Below, piece after piece: positions 24,670 through 34,530 of a stretch of DNA of 64,000 bases; position 1 is the first letter of the stretch; every line of letters starts with the position of its first letter. Below the pieces are notes generated by a model that saw nothing but the letters and a program-made list of their open reading frames with translations, ran no database searches and was not told where the DNA came from. The DNA lies in the NCBI GenBank assembly GCA_902786815.1, contig CADADV010000008.1:1-64000 (forward strand), in the 5' to 3' direction. The stretch is from an uncultured Eubacteriales bacterium (GTDB lineage: Bacteria > Bacillota > Clostridia > Peptostreptococcales > Anaerovoracaceae). Position numbers and translations under genes: made by a program.

Positions 24670-27600
24670 ATGCTGACGAAATACAGCGTCAAAAGACCAT
24701 TTACTATAATTGTCGGGGTCATCATAGCGATCGTATTCGGTGCGGTCGCGCTTTATAGTATGACGCCGGATCTGATGCCGAGTGTCAACGCGCCGTATTC
24801 TGTTGTCATGACACAGCAGCCGGGAGCCACTGCGGAGGAAATCGAAAAACAAATCACAGAACCTTTGGAGCAGCAGCTGGCTACGTTGGCCAAACTCAAT
24901 AACATTTCTTCTGTCTCATCTGACAATGTATCCGTGATCACTATGGAATTTACGGACGATGTTGATATGGATTCCATGTCCGTGGATATCCGGGACAAGA
25001 TCGACCAAATCGAAGGAGCACTCCCTGAAAATGCGGCGAAACCTGTTGTGATAAAGATGAATCTGGACATGATGCCGGTGACTGTAGCGGCAGTCGGCAT
25101 CAAGGGCAAATCCCCGCTGGAGGTTTCCAGGTTCGTCAAGGACAATATCGAAACCGACCTCGAAGGAATCGAGGGCGTCGCTTCTGTTTCAAAAGTCGGC
25201 ATGATCGATGAAGGCATCCAGGTCGTGCTGTCCCAGGACAAAATCGACGACATCAACGATAAAGTAGAAGCTGCGATCCGTTCTGAATTCACAGACAGTG
25301 AAAGCAAAGTCAAGAATGGCATCAAAAAAGCGAAAAAGGGCGAGAAAAAGGTCAAAAAGGGGAAAAACCAAGTCACAGACAACGTAGATACAGCCCTGTC
25401 AAAATTCGACAGCTATATCAAGCAGTCCGAAAAGGGAAAAGAAGAACTGGAAAACCAGAGGACAAAACTGGAAGTTCAGCTCGACACCACAAAACAGCAG
25501 ATCAAGTCTCTCGAAGACCTGTTGAAGCAGATAGAGAAATTCGAAAAAGATCCGACTGTCGATCTGGCGGAGCTTCTGGATACTCTGCCGGAAGGCGTTC
25601 CCGGCACGGTCACCATCGATCCGGAAAACCTGGAAAAGACCAAGAAACAGATCCAGGACCAGATCGATGCACTAAAGAAAACGATCAAACCGATGAAGTC
25701 TGCCATCAAAAAACTTAAAAAGAGAATCGCTTCTCTGGATACCGCGATCAACGAATTGGAAAAGAAGCGGGAAGAAGTGTCGTTCACATTGAGTTCGACG
25801 TATTCCGACTTAGCTGCAGCGCAGAGCACCATCCAATCAACCGTTATGCAGCTGCAAAGCGCGCTGGAGCAGATCGAATCCCAGAAGGATGCTGCTCTGG
25901 ACAGCGCTGATATGACCGGCGTGATCACCATGGAAAATGTATCCGCGATCCTCAACGCACAGAACTTCTCCATGCCGGCCGGCTATGTGACAGATAATGA
26001 CGCCAAGCTGCTGGTCAGCGTAGGCGATAAGATCAAAGATACGGATGAGCTCAAATCGCTGATCCTGTTTGACCTGGATATAGATGGCCTGGCACCGATC
26101 AGAGTAAAAGACATCGCATCTGTATCATACGTTGCCGACGACTCTGACAGCTACGCCAAGATCAACGGCGAAAACGGCGTGCTCCTCAGCTTCACGAAGC
26201 AGTCCACTTATGCGACAGCAACTGTGGCGGATAATATCAGAGACGAATTCGAATCCCTTGAAAAACAGAACAAAGGACTTCATTTCTCGCCTTTGATGGA
26301 TCAGGGCAAATACATCCATGTCGTCATCAATTCCGTAGCAAAAGACCTGCTTCTCGGTGCGCTGTTTGCTATCCTGATACTGCTGTTCTTCCTGCGGGAT
26401 ATCCGGCCGACTGCGATCACAGCGATCAGTATACCGGTCAGTGTTGTCTTTGCCATTGCGCTCATGTACTTCACCGGCGTCACCATGAATATGATATCCC
26501 TTTCAGGTCTTGCGATCGGCGTCGGCATGCTGGTGGATAACTCCATTGTAGTAATCGAGAACATCTACCGGCTCAGGGCGAAAGGATTCAGTCCGGTTCA
26601 GGCAGCTGTTTCCGGTGCTTCACAGGTGGCAGGTGCGATCACAGCCTCCACACTGACGACTATCTGCGTCTTTGTTCCGATCGTTTTCATCGACGGACTC
26701 ACAAGGGAGCTGTTCATGGATCTGGCGCTGACGGTCACTTATTCACTGCTTGCCAGCCTGCTCATCGCACTGACCTTCGTGCCTGCTGTCGCAAAGGGCG
26801 TTCTCATGAGAAAGACAAAGAAATCGGTTCTCGCACAGGGAGGGCGCGTCGTGGCCTGGTACAGGAGGGCGATCGCCTGGGCGCTCATGCATAAGAAAAG
26901 ACTGGTGCTGGCGGCACTTGTGCTCTTGTTTGCATCGTCAGGTCTGCTGCTGACGAGAGGCTTTGAATTCATACCTTCCATGTCTTCTTCTCAGATCTCG
27001 GCAGATATCACCATGCCGGAGGACAGCAGCCTGGAAGATACCATTCGTGTAAATGATAAAATCAGCGAGGAAATCAGGAAAATCGACGGCGTTGAGTCTG
27101 TAGGCGTCATGCTGGCATCCAATATGGGTGAAATGTTCGGGATGTCAGGAGACTCGGGTGATTCCTTCGAGGAGACGACCATGTATATCGTTCTGGAAGA
27201 CGATAAAACCGAGCAGGGACAGAAAGTTGCCGACACCATTGAACGCCTGTGTGAAGCAGAGGGCTGCGAAGCGGTTACATCTGTCGATATGGATATGACC
27301 GAATATATGGGCGGCGGAGGCATTTCCATCAATCTCTACAGCGATGATCTGGACAAACTCCGCGTATCCGGAATGGATATCGAGGACAAAATGAGGGAGA
27401 TGAAGCAGCTTGAGGAAGTGTCGGATGTCACCGAATCAACGACAGAAGAGGTGCGTATCAGAGTCAGCAAGAACGATGCGATGAAGAACGGCCTTACGGT
27501 TGCACAGGTGTACCAGCTTATTTCTGCAGAACTTGCTGAAGATAAAGCAGCAACGGAGCTCACCATTGATGGTGAGAACATCGATATCAATGTCGAGAAC

Positions 27601-28437
27601 AAAAAGAGCGGTGACTATTCACTGCAGGATCTGACAGACATGAAACTCCACGTGGAGAAAAAAGACGGCGCCGTTGATAAAGTCGGTTTGACCAGCATCG
27701 CCGTGATCAGCAGAGACGCGTCTCTGAGTACGATCAATCACAAGGACCAGCGCAGGAGTCTCAACGTCACTGCCAGCGTAAAGGATGGCTACAACATCAC
27801 GAAGATGACGTCAGCCGTAAAGAAGATGATACGCGACGAGCATCTTGTGAAGCCGGGCGTCGAAGTCGAATACAGCGGTGAAAATGAGGAAATCATGGAT
27901 GCCATGAAGAAAATGGTTTTGATGATGATCATCGGCATTCTGCTCGTTTATCTGATCATGGTAGCCCAGTTCCAGTCGCTCAGATCCCCGTTCATCATCA
28001 TCTTCACGCTGCCGCTGGCATTTACCGGCGGTATGATCGCGCTTCTGATCTCAAATCAGGTTTTGAGCGTTGTGTCCATGATGGGCTTCGTTATGCTGGT
28101 TGGTATCGTAGTCAACAACGGCATTGTGCTTGTTGACTGTATCAACAGGTTCCGGCTGGAAGGCATGGATATGGATGCGGCGATCGTTGAGGCCGGGGCA
28201 GTCAGGATGCGCCCGGTTATCATGACTGCAGCTACGACGGTATTGGGGCTGATTCCGCTGGCGCTAGGGATCGGGCAGGGCGCTGAAATGATGCAGCCGC
28301 TGGCGCTTACCTGTATCGGTGGGCTGATCTACGCGACTGTTACGACGCTGTTCATTATCCCGATCATGTACAAGTGGCTTTCTCGCAAAAAGATGGTAAA
28401 AATCAAGGAGGAAGAACTTGAAATCGTAAATGTCTGA
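24670..28437 (+). CDS. RND efflux permease (AcrB/SwrC-like) with coiled-coil insertion
   Basis: A 1255-residue membrane permease of the HAE-type RND family (AcrB about 1050; SwrC of Bacillus about 1065). TM1 lies near residues 10-30, followed by the PGATAEEIEKQITEPLEQQL porter motif, a first TM cluster from about 558 (LLLGALFAILILLFFLRDIRP; GLAIGVGMLVDNSIVVIENI with the paired Asp) and a second half ending with TM helices around ILLVYLIMVAQFQSL. Residues about 196-410 are an insertion of long Lys/Glu-rich heptads forming two helices around a short DPTVDLAELL...VPGTVTIDPEN linker. The insertion falls between the two halves of the docking subdomain. No membrane-fusion protein or TolC homolog is nearby. 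RBS GAGGAACGGG is 15 nt after the methyltransferase stop. Confidence 0.9.
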   Translation: MLTKYSVKRPFTIIVGVIIAIVFGAVALYSMTPDLMPSVNAPYSVVMTQQPGATAEEIEKQITEPLEQQLATLAKLNNISSVSSDNVSVITMEFTDDVDMDSMSVDIRDKIDQIEGALPENAAKPVVIKMNLDMMPVTVAAVGIKGKSPLEVSRFVKDNIETDLEGIEGVASVSKVGMIDEGIQVVLSQDKIDDINDKVEAAIRSEFTDSESKVKNGIKKAKKGEKKVKKGKNQVTDNVDTALSKFDSYIKQSEKGKEELENQRTKLEVQLDTTKQQIKSLEDLLKQIEKFEKDPTVDLAELLDTLPEGVPGTVTIDPENLEKTKKQIQDQIDALKKTIKPMKSAIKKLKKRIASLDTAINELEKKREEVSFTLSSTYSDLAAAQSTIQSTVMQLQSALEQIESQKDAALDSADMTGVITMENVSAILNAQNFSMPAGYVTDNDAKLLVSVGDKIKDTDELKSLILFDLDIDGLAPIRVKDIASVSYVADDSDSYAKINGENGVLLSFTKQSTYATATVADNIRDEFESLEKQNKGLHFSPLMDQGKYIHVVINSVAKDLLLGALFAILILLFFLRDIRPTAITAISIPVSVVFAIALMYFTGVTMNMISLSGLAIGVGMLVDNSIVVIENIYRLRAKGFSPVQAAVSGASQVAGAITASTLTTICVFVPIVFIDGLTRELFMDLALTVTYSLLASLLIALTFVPAVAKGVLMRKTKKSVLAQGGRVVAWYRRAIAWALMHKKRLVLAALVLLFASSGLLLTRGFEFIPSMSSSQISADITMPEDSSLEDTIRVNDKISEEIRKIDGVESVGVMLASNMGEMFGMSGDSGDSFEETTMYIVLEDDKTEQGQKVADTIERLCEAEGCEAVTSVDMDMTEYMGGGGISINLYSDDLDKLRVSGMDIEDKMREMKQLEEVSDVTESTTEEVRIRVSKNDAMKNGLTVAQVYQLISAELAEDKAATELTIDGENIDINVENKKSGDYSLQDLTDMKLHVEKKDGAVDKVGLTSIAVISRDASLSTINHKDQRRSLNVTASVKDGYNITKMTSAVKKMIRDEHLVKPGVEVEYSGENEEIMDAMKKMVLMMIIGILLVYLIMVAQFQSLRSPFIIIFTLPLAFTGGMIALLISNQVLSVVSMMGFVMLVGIVVNNGIVLVDCINRFRLEGMDMDAAIVEAGAVRMRPVIMTAATTVLGLIPLALGIGQGAEMMQPLALTCIGGLIYATVTTLFIIPIMYKWLSRKKMVKIKEEELEIVNV

Positions 28438-28438
28438 C

Positions 28439-28467
28439 TTGAAATCATGAGGGTCTGATGTTACAAT
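28439..28467 (+). promoter_or_regulatory. Promoter for tRNA-Leu(CAA)
   Basis: TTGAAA (28439-28444), a 17-nt spacer and TACAAT (28462-28467) with an upstream TG (extended -10). Transcription would begin about 5 nt before the mature tRNA. Confidence 0.75.
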
Positions 28468-28478
28468 AATTCCGTTAC

Positions 28479-28565
28479 GCCGGCTTGATGGAATTGGCAG
28501 ACGTGCGGGACTCAAAATCCCGTGGTGGCAACACCGTGTGGGTTCGACCCCCACAGCCGGCACCA
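28479..28565 (+). tRNA. tRNA-Leu (anticodon CAA)
   Basis: Acceptor GCCGGCT/AGCCGGC. The anticodon stem CGGGA/TCCCG encloses CTCAAAA, giving anticodon CAA (UUG codon). The class II variable arm is GGTGGCAACACC, the T-arm GTGGG/CCCAC with loop TTCGACC, the discriminator A, and CCA is encoded. Length is 87 nt. Confidence 0.96.
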
Positions 28566-28606
28566 TGATAGTATATTAAGACTACAATATAGGAGGAAAT
28601 AATCAA

Positions 28607-29134
28607 ATGATGGGTAGTTCAATGTTTTCGATTCTGATTCTGGTACTTCTTTTCGCAGTGATGTACTTCCTTATGATCAGACCGCAGAAGAAGAGAGAAA
28701 AAGAAACAAAGGAAATGAGAGCCAGTATTGCAGTAGGGGATGAGATCGTCACGATCGGCGGTCTTTGCTGCAAGGTTGTCAAGACCAAGGATGAATCCAT
28801 TGTTGTGCAGGTAGGTCCTGACAAAGTTAAGATGGAATTCATGAGATGGGCTGTTTCCAAGATCACGAAGCAGGGTTCCGGTCATGTTGCGAAGGCGTCA
28901 GTTGATGATTATGATGAAGTATCCGATGCCGAAAAGCAGGAAGCCAGAAAGTCAAAGCCGAAGAGAATGAAGAAGGCTGCCGTAGTAGAAGAGGCTGAAG
29001 AAGTCAAAGAAGCCGTTGCTGAAGAAGCAGAGGCCGCTGCTGAAAAAGCAGAAACAGTCGCTGAAGAAGCCTCAAAGGCTGCGGAAGAGGCTGAAAAGGT
29101 TGCCGAAGAAGTCGCAGAAGAATCTGCCGAATAA
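28607..29134 (+). CDS. yajC: Preprotein translocase subunit YajC with an extended acidic tail
   Basis: A 175-residue protein. TM helix at about 6-25 (SILILVLLFAVMYFLMIRP), then the conserved QKKREKE and VGDEIVTIGGLCCKVVK segments of YajC, the accessory SecDF-associated membrane protein. YajC is normally 85-115 residues. Here a tail from about residue 100 to 175 is nearly all Glu, Ala, Lys and Val with regular 3-4 spacing (EEAEAAAEKAETVAEEASK), predicted to be a long helix in the cytosol. AGGAGG at 28591-28596 sets the start; ATG 28610 is an equally close alternative. It is followed by a hairpin and then secDF with its own promoter. Confidence 0.92.
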   Translation: MMGSSMFSILILVLLFAVMYFLMIRPQKKREKETKEMRASIAVGDEIVTIGGLCCKVVKTKDESIVVQVGPDKVKMEFMRWAVSKITKQGSGHVAKASVDDYDEVSDAEKQEARKSKPKRMKKAAVVEEAEEVKEAVAEEAEAAAEKAETVAEEASKAAEEAEKVAEEVAEESAE

Positions 29135-29176
29135 TTCTTTGGAGGACGAGTCGGAACGTTTCAGATCAATGACGAT

Positions 29177-29213
29177 CGCCGCGCTGTTTTACAGCGCGGT
29201 GTTTGCATTTAAA
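29177..29213 (+). terminator. Terminator between yajC and secDF
   Basis: CCGCGCTG (29179-29186) pairs with CAGCGCGG (29192-29199) around TTTTA, followed by a short T-rich stretch TGTTTGCATTT. Confidence 0.75.
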
Positions 29214-29274
29214 TACACGGCGAAAAACATGATGCAAAAATGGGTTTTTTGCTTAAAAATCAAGGCTTTTAGGC

Positions 29275-29303
29275 TTGTTTGAGATGGTAAAAAATTGTAT
29301 AAT
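29275..29303 (+). promoter_or_regulatory. Promoter for the secDF housekeeping run
   Basis: TTGTTT (29275-29280), a 17-nt spacer and TATAAT (29298-29303), about 40 nt upstream of the CGGAGGA site and ATG at 29352. Confidence 0.7.
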
Positions 29304-29351
29304 ACTATGAATGATTAAATGGAATTTTATTTTTAAAAACCGGAGGAACAG

Positions 29352-31853
29352 ATGAATTACACTTTCAGGAAAATTTTAGCTGTATTTATTGCCCTATGCG
29401 TTGTATTCGGATGGCTTGTGACTGTCACAGGCATTGGCCCGTTAACACCGCTGAAGGACAGAATGAGTCTTGGTCTTGATATCAAGGGCGGCGTATATGT
29501 CGTTATGGAGGCGAATGAAGATGATATCAAGGGCATGTCTGATGAAGAGCTCCGCGAGGCTATGGAGCAGACACAGACAGTTATCGAGAATCGTATCAAC
29601 GCCAATGGTCTTGGAGAACCGACTATCACCATTGAAGGCCAGAACAGGCTCAGAGTTGAAATTCCTGAAGTTGAAGACCCTGAAGAAGCCATCGAGCTGA
29701 TCGGTAAGACAGCTAAACTTGAGTTCAAGCTGGCGGATGGAACTGTTGTGCTTGAGGGAAGCAATGTCAAGAAGGCAGAAGCTGCCAGAGATGACCAGTC
29801 CACAGGATACGCAGTAAACCTGCAGTTTGACAGAAAGGGTGCAGATGCCTTTGGAGATGCGACAACGAAAGCATTCAACGGCGAAGTCACTTCTACCATG
29901 GAAGGCGTTGGAAACGGCGCCATTGCTATCGTACTTGACGATCAGATCATTTCAGCACCAAACGTAAACGAGCCGATTCTGGGAGGAAGCTGTACGATCA
30001 CCGGAGATTTTGATCTCGAGGAAGCACAGCTGCTTGCTGCACAGATCAACGGTGGTGCACTGCCGATCGGATTGACTGAAGTAACCTCATCAGTCCAGTC
30101 TGCAACGATTGGATACAATGCTTTGGAAATGAGCGTCATCGGCGGTCTCATCGGTCTGGCGATCATACTTCTCCTCATGCTGTTCATATACAGAGGATTA
30201 GGCCTTTGCGCTGATATCGCACTGCTGCTGTACGTTGTACTGATCCTGAATATCATGGCGTCAATGGGAACCGTCCTGACACTGCCGGGCATTGCAGGTA
30301 TCATCATTTCCATCGGTATGGCTGTAGACGCCAACGTCGTTATATTCTCCCGTATCCGTGAGGAAATCGTTCTGGGACGCACTGTGCGGGTGGCCACCGA
30401 GACAGGTTCCAAGAGAGCTATGACAACAGTCATCGACTCTCAGGTCACAACACTGATCGCAGCGGTCATCCTCTACGAAATCGGAACCAGCGCCGTTAAA
30501 GGCTTTGCATACACATTCATGGTTGGTATCATCGTCAGCATTTTCACCGCTGTCTTCATCACACAGCTTTATGTGAAACTGATGGCAGGAAGTGATAAGT
30601 TCGCGAAGAAATCCTTCTTCGGCATCAAGCAGGACGGAACTGCATCCTTCCACCTTACAAATATCATCCACTTCATGGACAAGCGCAAGATCTTCTACTG
30701 CATTTCCGCCGGCATCCTGATCATCGGTCTGGCATTCGGCATGATCCGCGGCCTGAACTACGGTATCGACTTCACAGGCGGTACTATGATCCAGCTGGAT
30801 ATGGGCAAGCAGGTCAAGATCTCACAGGTAGAGGACGCTATCAAGCAGTTTGACCTCGATCCGCAGATCATATACGCAGGAAAGGATAATGATCAGATCG
30901 TCATCAGGACTATCGATTCACTGGACAAGGCGCATAGAGCTGAAGTAATCAATGCTGTCAATGATGAATTCGGCATCAAGGGCGATGACAATGTTGTCAC
31001 GCAGGAATACTTCGGTCCATCTGTAGGAAAGGAACTGCGGAACAACGCTATTCTGGCCATCATCATCTCTGCTTTGTGTATGATGGTCTACATCCGGATC
31101 CGGTTCCGCGAATGGAAATTCGGCGGAGCCGCTATGCTTGGCGTACTGCATGACGTACTGATCGTCATATCGTTCTACGCCATCTTCGGAATCACCGTGG
31201 ACAACCCGTTCATCGCCGGTATCCTGACGGTTGTCGGTTACTCGATCAACGACACCATCGTAATATTCGACCGTATCAGAGAGAATATCAGGTATATGAA
31301 GAGGGGAACCCTCAAGGAGACCATTGATCAGAGTATCACCCAGACACTGGGACGTTCCATGATGACATCCCTGACGACATTGATCGTCATGGTACCGATC
31401 GTCATCATTGCCGGAGACGCCATCCGCGAATTCGTATTCCCGCTGATGGTTGGTGTATTGGCCGGTACTTACTCCTCCATCTGCGTCTGCTCACCGATCT
31501 TCTACGAGCTCGGCAGAAGAGGCAGGACGACGGAGTATCAGCGGCAGATCAAAGAAGCCGAAAAGAAAGCGAAGAAGAAGGCAAAGAAAGAGGGCAAGCC
31601 TTATGTGCCTAAGAAAATAGAAGCTCCGAAGGCAGATGAACAGGCTGCTGAAGCAGAAGCAAAAGCAGCAGAAGCCGCTGAGGCAAAAGCAACAGAGACC
31701 GCCGGGGAAGCGCCTGCCCAGAAACCTTCAAAACCTGCGGACACAACCGCCAACAGGAAGAAAGAAGCCAACAAGAAACGCTCCAAGCGCTATGTCAAAG
31801 GCGTTCAGAAGAAAGAAGAAGCAAGAGAAGAAGACGACACCTTCAGACTGTAA
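29352..31853 (+). CDS. secDF: Fused protein-export membrane protein SecDF
   Basis: 833 residues joining SecD and SecF. SecD: TM1 near 8-27, MSLGLDIKGGVYVVMEA, the external P1 domain, then TM helices with IILLLMLFIYRGLGL and GIIISIGMAVDANVVIFSRIREE. SecF begins near residue 436 (FMDKRKIFYCISAGILIIG) with GLNYGIDFTGGTMIQ and GYSINDTIVIFDRIREN. The complex uses the proton or sodium gradient to pull exported proteins through SecYEG. The last 110 residues (from about 722) are a charged Lys- then Ala/Glu-rich cytosolic tail not found in ordinary SecDF. CGGAGGA precedes the ATG, and the Rel gene starts 6 nt after the stop. Confidence 0.95.
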   Translation: MNYTFRKILAVFIALCVVFGWLVTVTGIGPLTPLKDRMSLGLDIKGGVYVVMEANEDDIKGMSDEELREAMEQTQTVIENRINANGLGEPTITIEGQNRLRVEIPEVEDPEEAIELIGKTAKLEFKLADGTVVLEGSNVKKAEAARDDQSTGYAVNLQFDRKGADAFGDATTKAFNGEVTSTMEGVGNGAIAIVLDDQIISAPNVNEPILGGSCTITGDFDLEEAQLLAAQINGGALPIGLTEVTSSVQSATIGYNALEMSVIGGLIGLAIILLLMLFIYRGLGLCADIALLLYVVLILNIMASMGTVLTLPGIAGIIISIGMAVDANVVIFSRIREEIVLGRTVRVATETGSKRAMTTVIDSQVTTLIAAVILYEIGTSAVKGFAYTFMVGIIVSIFTAVFITQLYVKLMAGSDKFAKKSFFGIKQDGTASFHLTNIIHFMDKRKIFYCISAGILIIGLAFGMIRGLNYGIDFTGGTMIQLDMGKQVKISQVEDAIKQFDLDPQIIYAGKDNDQIVIRTIDSLDKAHRAEVINAVNDEFGIKGDDNVVTQEYFGPSVGKELRNNAILAIIISALCMMVYIRIRFREWKFGGAAMLGVLHDVLIVISFYAIFGITVDNPFIAGILTVVGYSINDTIVIFDRIRENIRYMKRGTLKETIDQSITQTLGRSMMTSLTTLIVMVPIVIIAGDAIREFVFPLMVGVLAGTYSSICVCSPIFYELGRRGRTTEYQRQIKEAEKKAKKKAKKEGKPYVPKKIEAPKADEQAAEAEAKAAEAAEAKATETAGEAPAQKPSKPADTTANRKKEANKKRSKRYVKGVQKKEEAREEDDTFRL

Positions 31854-31859
31854 GCGATT

Positions 31860-34061
31860 ATGACCAAGAGAGAATTCCTCAGTACAATTGAACAATTCAA
31901 CCCGAACTACGACATGGACATCATCTCCAGAGCTTATGATGTCGCCGAGGAGATGCATAGAAACCAACTGAGGAAATCAGGAGAAGAGTATCTGATCCAT
32001 CCTCTCGCAGTCGCTGTAATACTCGCGGAACTCGGTATGGACTCCGAGACCATTGCTGCAGGGCTGCTGCATGATGTTATTGAAGACACCTCCTACACAG
32101 TGGAGGACATGACGAAGGATTTCGGAACAGAGGTCACCGAACTCGTTGACGGTGTCACCAAGCTGAGCGCCCTCAAATTTGAGAGCAAGGAGGAACGTCA
32201 GGCCGAGAATCTGCGGAAGATGTTCCTCGCTATGTCCAAGGATATCAGGGTGCTCATTATCAAGCTTGCAGACCGGCTCCACAACCTCAGAACGATCAAC
32301 TACATGACCCATGAGAAGATCATTGAGAAGTGTCAGGAAACGCTGGACATCTACGCGCCTCTGGCAGCAAGACTTGGTATCTATTCCATGAAGATGGAAC
32401 TGGAAGACATCGCTCTCAAATTCCTGGATCCTGCGGCATATTACGATCTGGCGGAACAGGTCAGCCAGAGAAAAGGAGAGCGCGAAAGCGCCATCAATGA
32501 GGTTGTAGAAGAAATCAGCAAAGCGCTGGATGAAATCGGGATCAAGCATGAAACCTACGGCAGATCCAAGCACTTCTACAGCATCTATAAGAAGATGAAG
32601 TATCAGCACAAGAATCTCGATGAGATTTTTGATCTGATGGCGGTCAGGATCATCGTGGATACGGTCAGGGACTGTTATGCATCACTTGGCCTTGTTCACA
32701 CGATGTGGACGCCGATCCCCGGACGGTTCAAGGACTACATAGCGATGCCTAAGCCGAATATGTACCAGTCGCTTCACACCACCGTCATGGGGAAAACCGG
32801 CAGACCTTTTGAGATCCAGATCCGGACCCAGGAAATGCACCACATTGCCGAGTATGGTATCGCGGCACACTGGAAATACAAGGAAGGCATCGCAAGCGAC
32901 AAAGAAGAAGTCAAGCTGAGTTGGTTAAGGCAGGCTCTGGAATGGCAAAAGGACGTGAACGATCCTAAGGAATTCATGGAATCCCTCAAGATGGATCTGT
33001 TCTCCAATCAGGTATTCGTATTCACACCGCATGGAGATGTGATCGAATTGCCGGCCGGCGCAACTCCGCTTGATTTTGCATTCAAGATCCATACGGATGT
33101 AGGGTGTAAATGCGTCGGCGCCAAGGTCAACGGCAAGATGGTCACCATCGACTATCCGCTCGAGAACGGGAACATCGTTGATATCGTCACATCGCCGAAC
33201 GCGGCCGGCCCCAGCATCGACTGGCTCAAGATCGCCAAGAGCAGCTCTGCCAGGAACAAGATCCGTCAGTGGCTCAAGCGTGAGAACAAGAACGATGCCG
33301 TCGACAAGGGCAAGGATCTGTTCGCCCAGTACCTGAGAAGAAAAGGATTCGACCCCAGGGTGCTGATGACGAACACCTATATTGCCAAAGCGGCCAAGGC
33401 ATTGGGCTTCAAGGACTCCGACGATCTGTATAATCAGCTGAGCTACGGCGGAAATCTTCAGACGAAGGTATCCAACCTGCTTCAGAGCTATGAGGATGAA
33501 CGCCGCAAGCTTGAAACAGAAGAGAAGAACAAAACTCTGATCGACGATCTCAATGAGATCAGCGAGAAGACGCAGAAAAAGATAGAAAGCTTCCGGACTG
33601 CCGATGCAGAAACCGGTGTCGTAGTGGAAGGCGTCGACAATCTGATGATCAGCATCGCCCGCTGCTGTACGCCGGTGCCGGGAGATGATATCGTCGGATA
33701 CATTACGAAGGGCAGGGGCATTACCGTTCACAGGACGGACTGCGACAACATCAAAGCCCTTGATGAAGAGGAACGTGCGCGTCTCATCAGCGTCAGCTGG
33801 GATCCAAGACTCGAGAACAAAGCCTACGACGGGGAAATCAGCATCATCGCCAAGGACCAGAAGGGGCTGCTTTCAAGCATTTCCAAGGTCTGTGAGGATA
33901 TGGATGTGCGGATCATCGGCCTCAACGCCAGAGCCAATAAGGACGATACCGTCAGGATCAATATGACTCTGATGATACAGGACAGATCCCAGATCGAAAA
34001 GCTCTGCCGCTCATTCAAGGGCATCCCGGGCATACTGGAAGCGTACAGGAACAAAGGATAA
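31860..34061 (+). CDS. relA: Bifunctional (p)ppGpp synthetase/hydrolase (Rel)
   Basis: A 733-residue long RSH protein. An intact HD hydrolase site is present (His47, His71-Asp72 in LLHDVIEDT, Asp138 in LADRLHN), then the synthetase domain ([14 protein letters not shown]), a TGS domain ([14 protein letters not shown]), a zinc-finger/CC region with [11 protein letters not shown] and a C-terminal ACT domain. With both active sites conserved it should make and degrade the stringent-response alarmone at the ribosome. It follows secDF by 6 nt without a clear SD and precedes dtd by 7 nt, an order common in Firmicutes, although recJ and apt, often between secDF and rel, are absent here. Confidence 0.96.
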   Translation: MTKREFLSTIEQFNPNYDMDIISRAYDVAEEMHRNQLRKSGEEYLIHPLAVAVILAELGMDSETIAAGLLHDVIEDTSYTVEDMTKDFGTEVTELVDGVTKLSALKFESKEERQAENLRKMFLAMSKDIRVLIIKLADRLHNLRTINYMTHEKIIEKCQETLDIYAPLAARLGIYSMKMELEDIALKFLDPAAYYDLAEQVSQRKGERESAINEVVEEISKALDEIGIKHETYGRSKHFYSIYKKMKYQHKNLDEIFDLMAVRIIVDTVRDCYASLGLVHTMWTPIPGRFKDYIAMPKPNMYQSLHTTVMGKTGRPFEIQIRTQEMHHIAEYGIAAHWKYKEGIASDKEEVKLSWLRQALEWQKDVNDPKEFMESLKMDLFSNQVFVFTPHGDVIELPAGATPLDFAFKIHTDVGCKCVGAKVNGKMVTIDYPLENGNIVDIVTSPNAAGPSIDWLKIAKSSSARNKIRQWLKRENKNDAVDKGKDLFAQYLRRKGFDPRVLMTNTYIAKAAKALGFKDSDDLYNQLSYGGNLQTKVSNLLQSYEDERRKLETEEKNKTLIDDLNEISEKTQKKIESFRTADAETGVVVEGVDNLMISIARCCTPVPGDDIVGYITKGRGITVHRTDCDNIKALDEEERARLISVSWDPRLENKAYDGEISIIAKDQKGLLSSISKVCEDMDVRIIGLNARANKDDTVRINMTLMIQDRSQIEKLCRSFKGIPGILEAYRNKG

Positions 34062-34068
34062 ATTACAA

Positions 34069-34518
34069 ATGCGTGCAGTAGTACAGAGAGTAACAAAGAG
34101 CAGTGTGACCGTGGAAGGACGTGTTACAGGACAGATCGGCAAGGGACTTATGGTTCTGATCGGCGTCGAAGAAGGAGATACCGAAAAGGATGCTGAATAC
34201 ATAGCCAAGAAAGTCTCGGCCCTCCGCGTGTTCGATGATGAAGAAGGCGTTATGAACCTCAGTGTGCAGGATGTAGGCGGCGAGATACTGGCAGTATCCC
34301 AGTTCACACTGCTGGGAGACGTGCGCAAAGGCAACCGGCCAAGCTATTTTACAGCAGCCCGCCCGGAAGCGGCAGACGCACTCTACAGGAAGGTCATCGA
34401 GAAGATCGAGGCCAGGGGCATCCATGTGGAAGAAGGCGTGTTCCAGGCAGAAATGCTGGTCAGCATCGACAATGACGGACCGGTAACGATCCTTCTGGAG
34501 AGTCATAAACTGTTTTAG
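34069..34518 (+). CDS. dtd: D-aminoacyl-tRNA deacylase
   Basis: A 149-residue DTD of the standard length, with [17 protein letters not shown], the catalytic-region [15 protein letters not shown] and the Gly-cisPro-type NDGPVTI. It hydrolyses D-amino acids (and glycine) from mischarged tRNA. The ATG lies 7 nt after the rel stop and the next gene starts 12 nt downstream, so they are co-transcribed. Confidence 0.95.
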   Translation: MRAVVQRVTKSSVTVEGRVTGQIGKGLMVLIGVEEGDTEKDAEYIAKKVSALRVFDDEEGVMNLSVQDVGGEILAVSQFTLLGDVRKGNRPSYFTAARPEAADALYRKVIEKIEARGIHVEEGVFQAEMLVSIDNDGPVTILLESHKLF

Positions 34519-34530
34519 GAGAGAATAATA

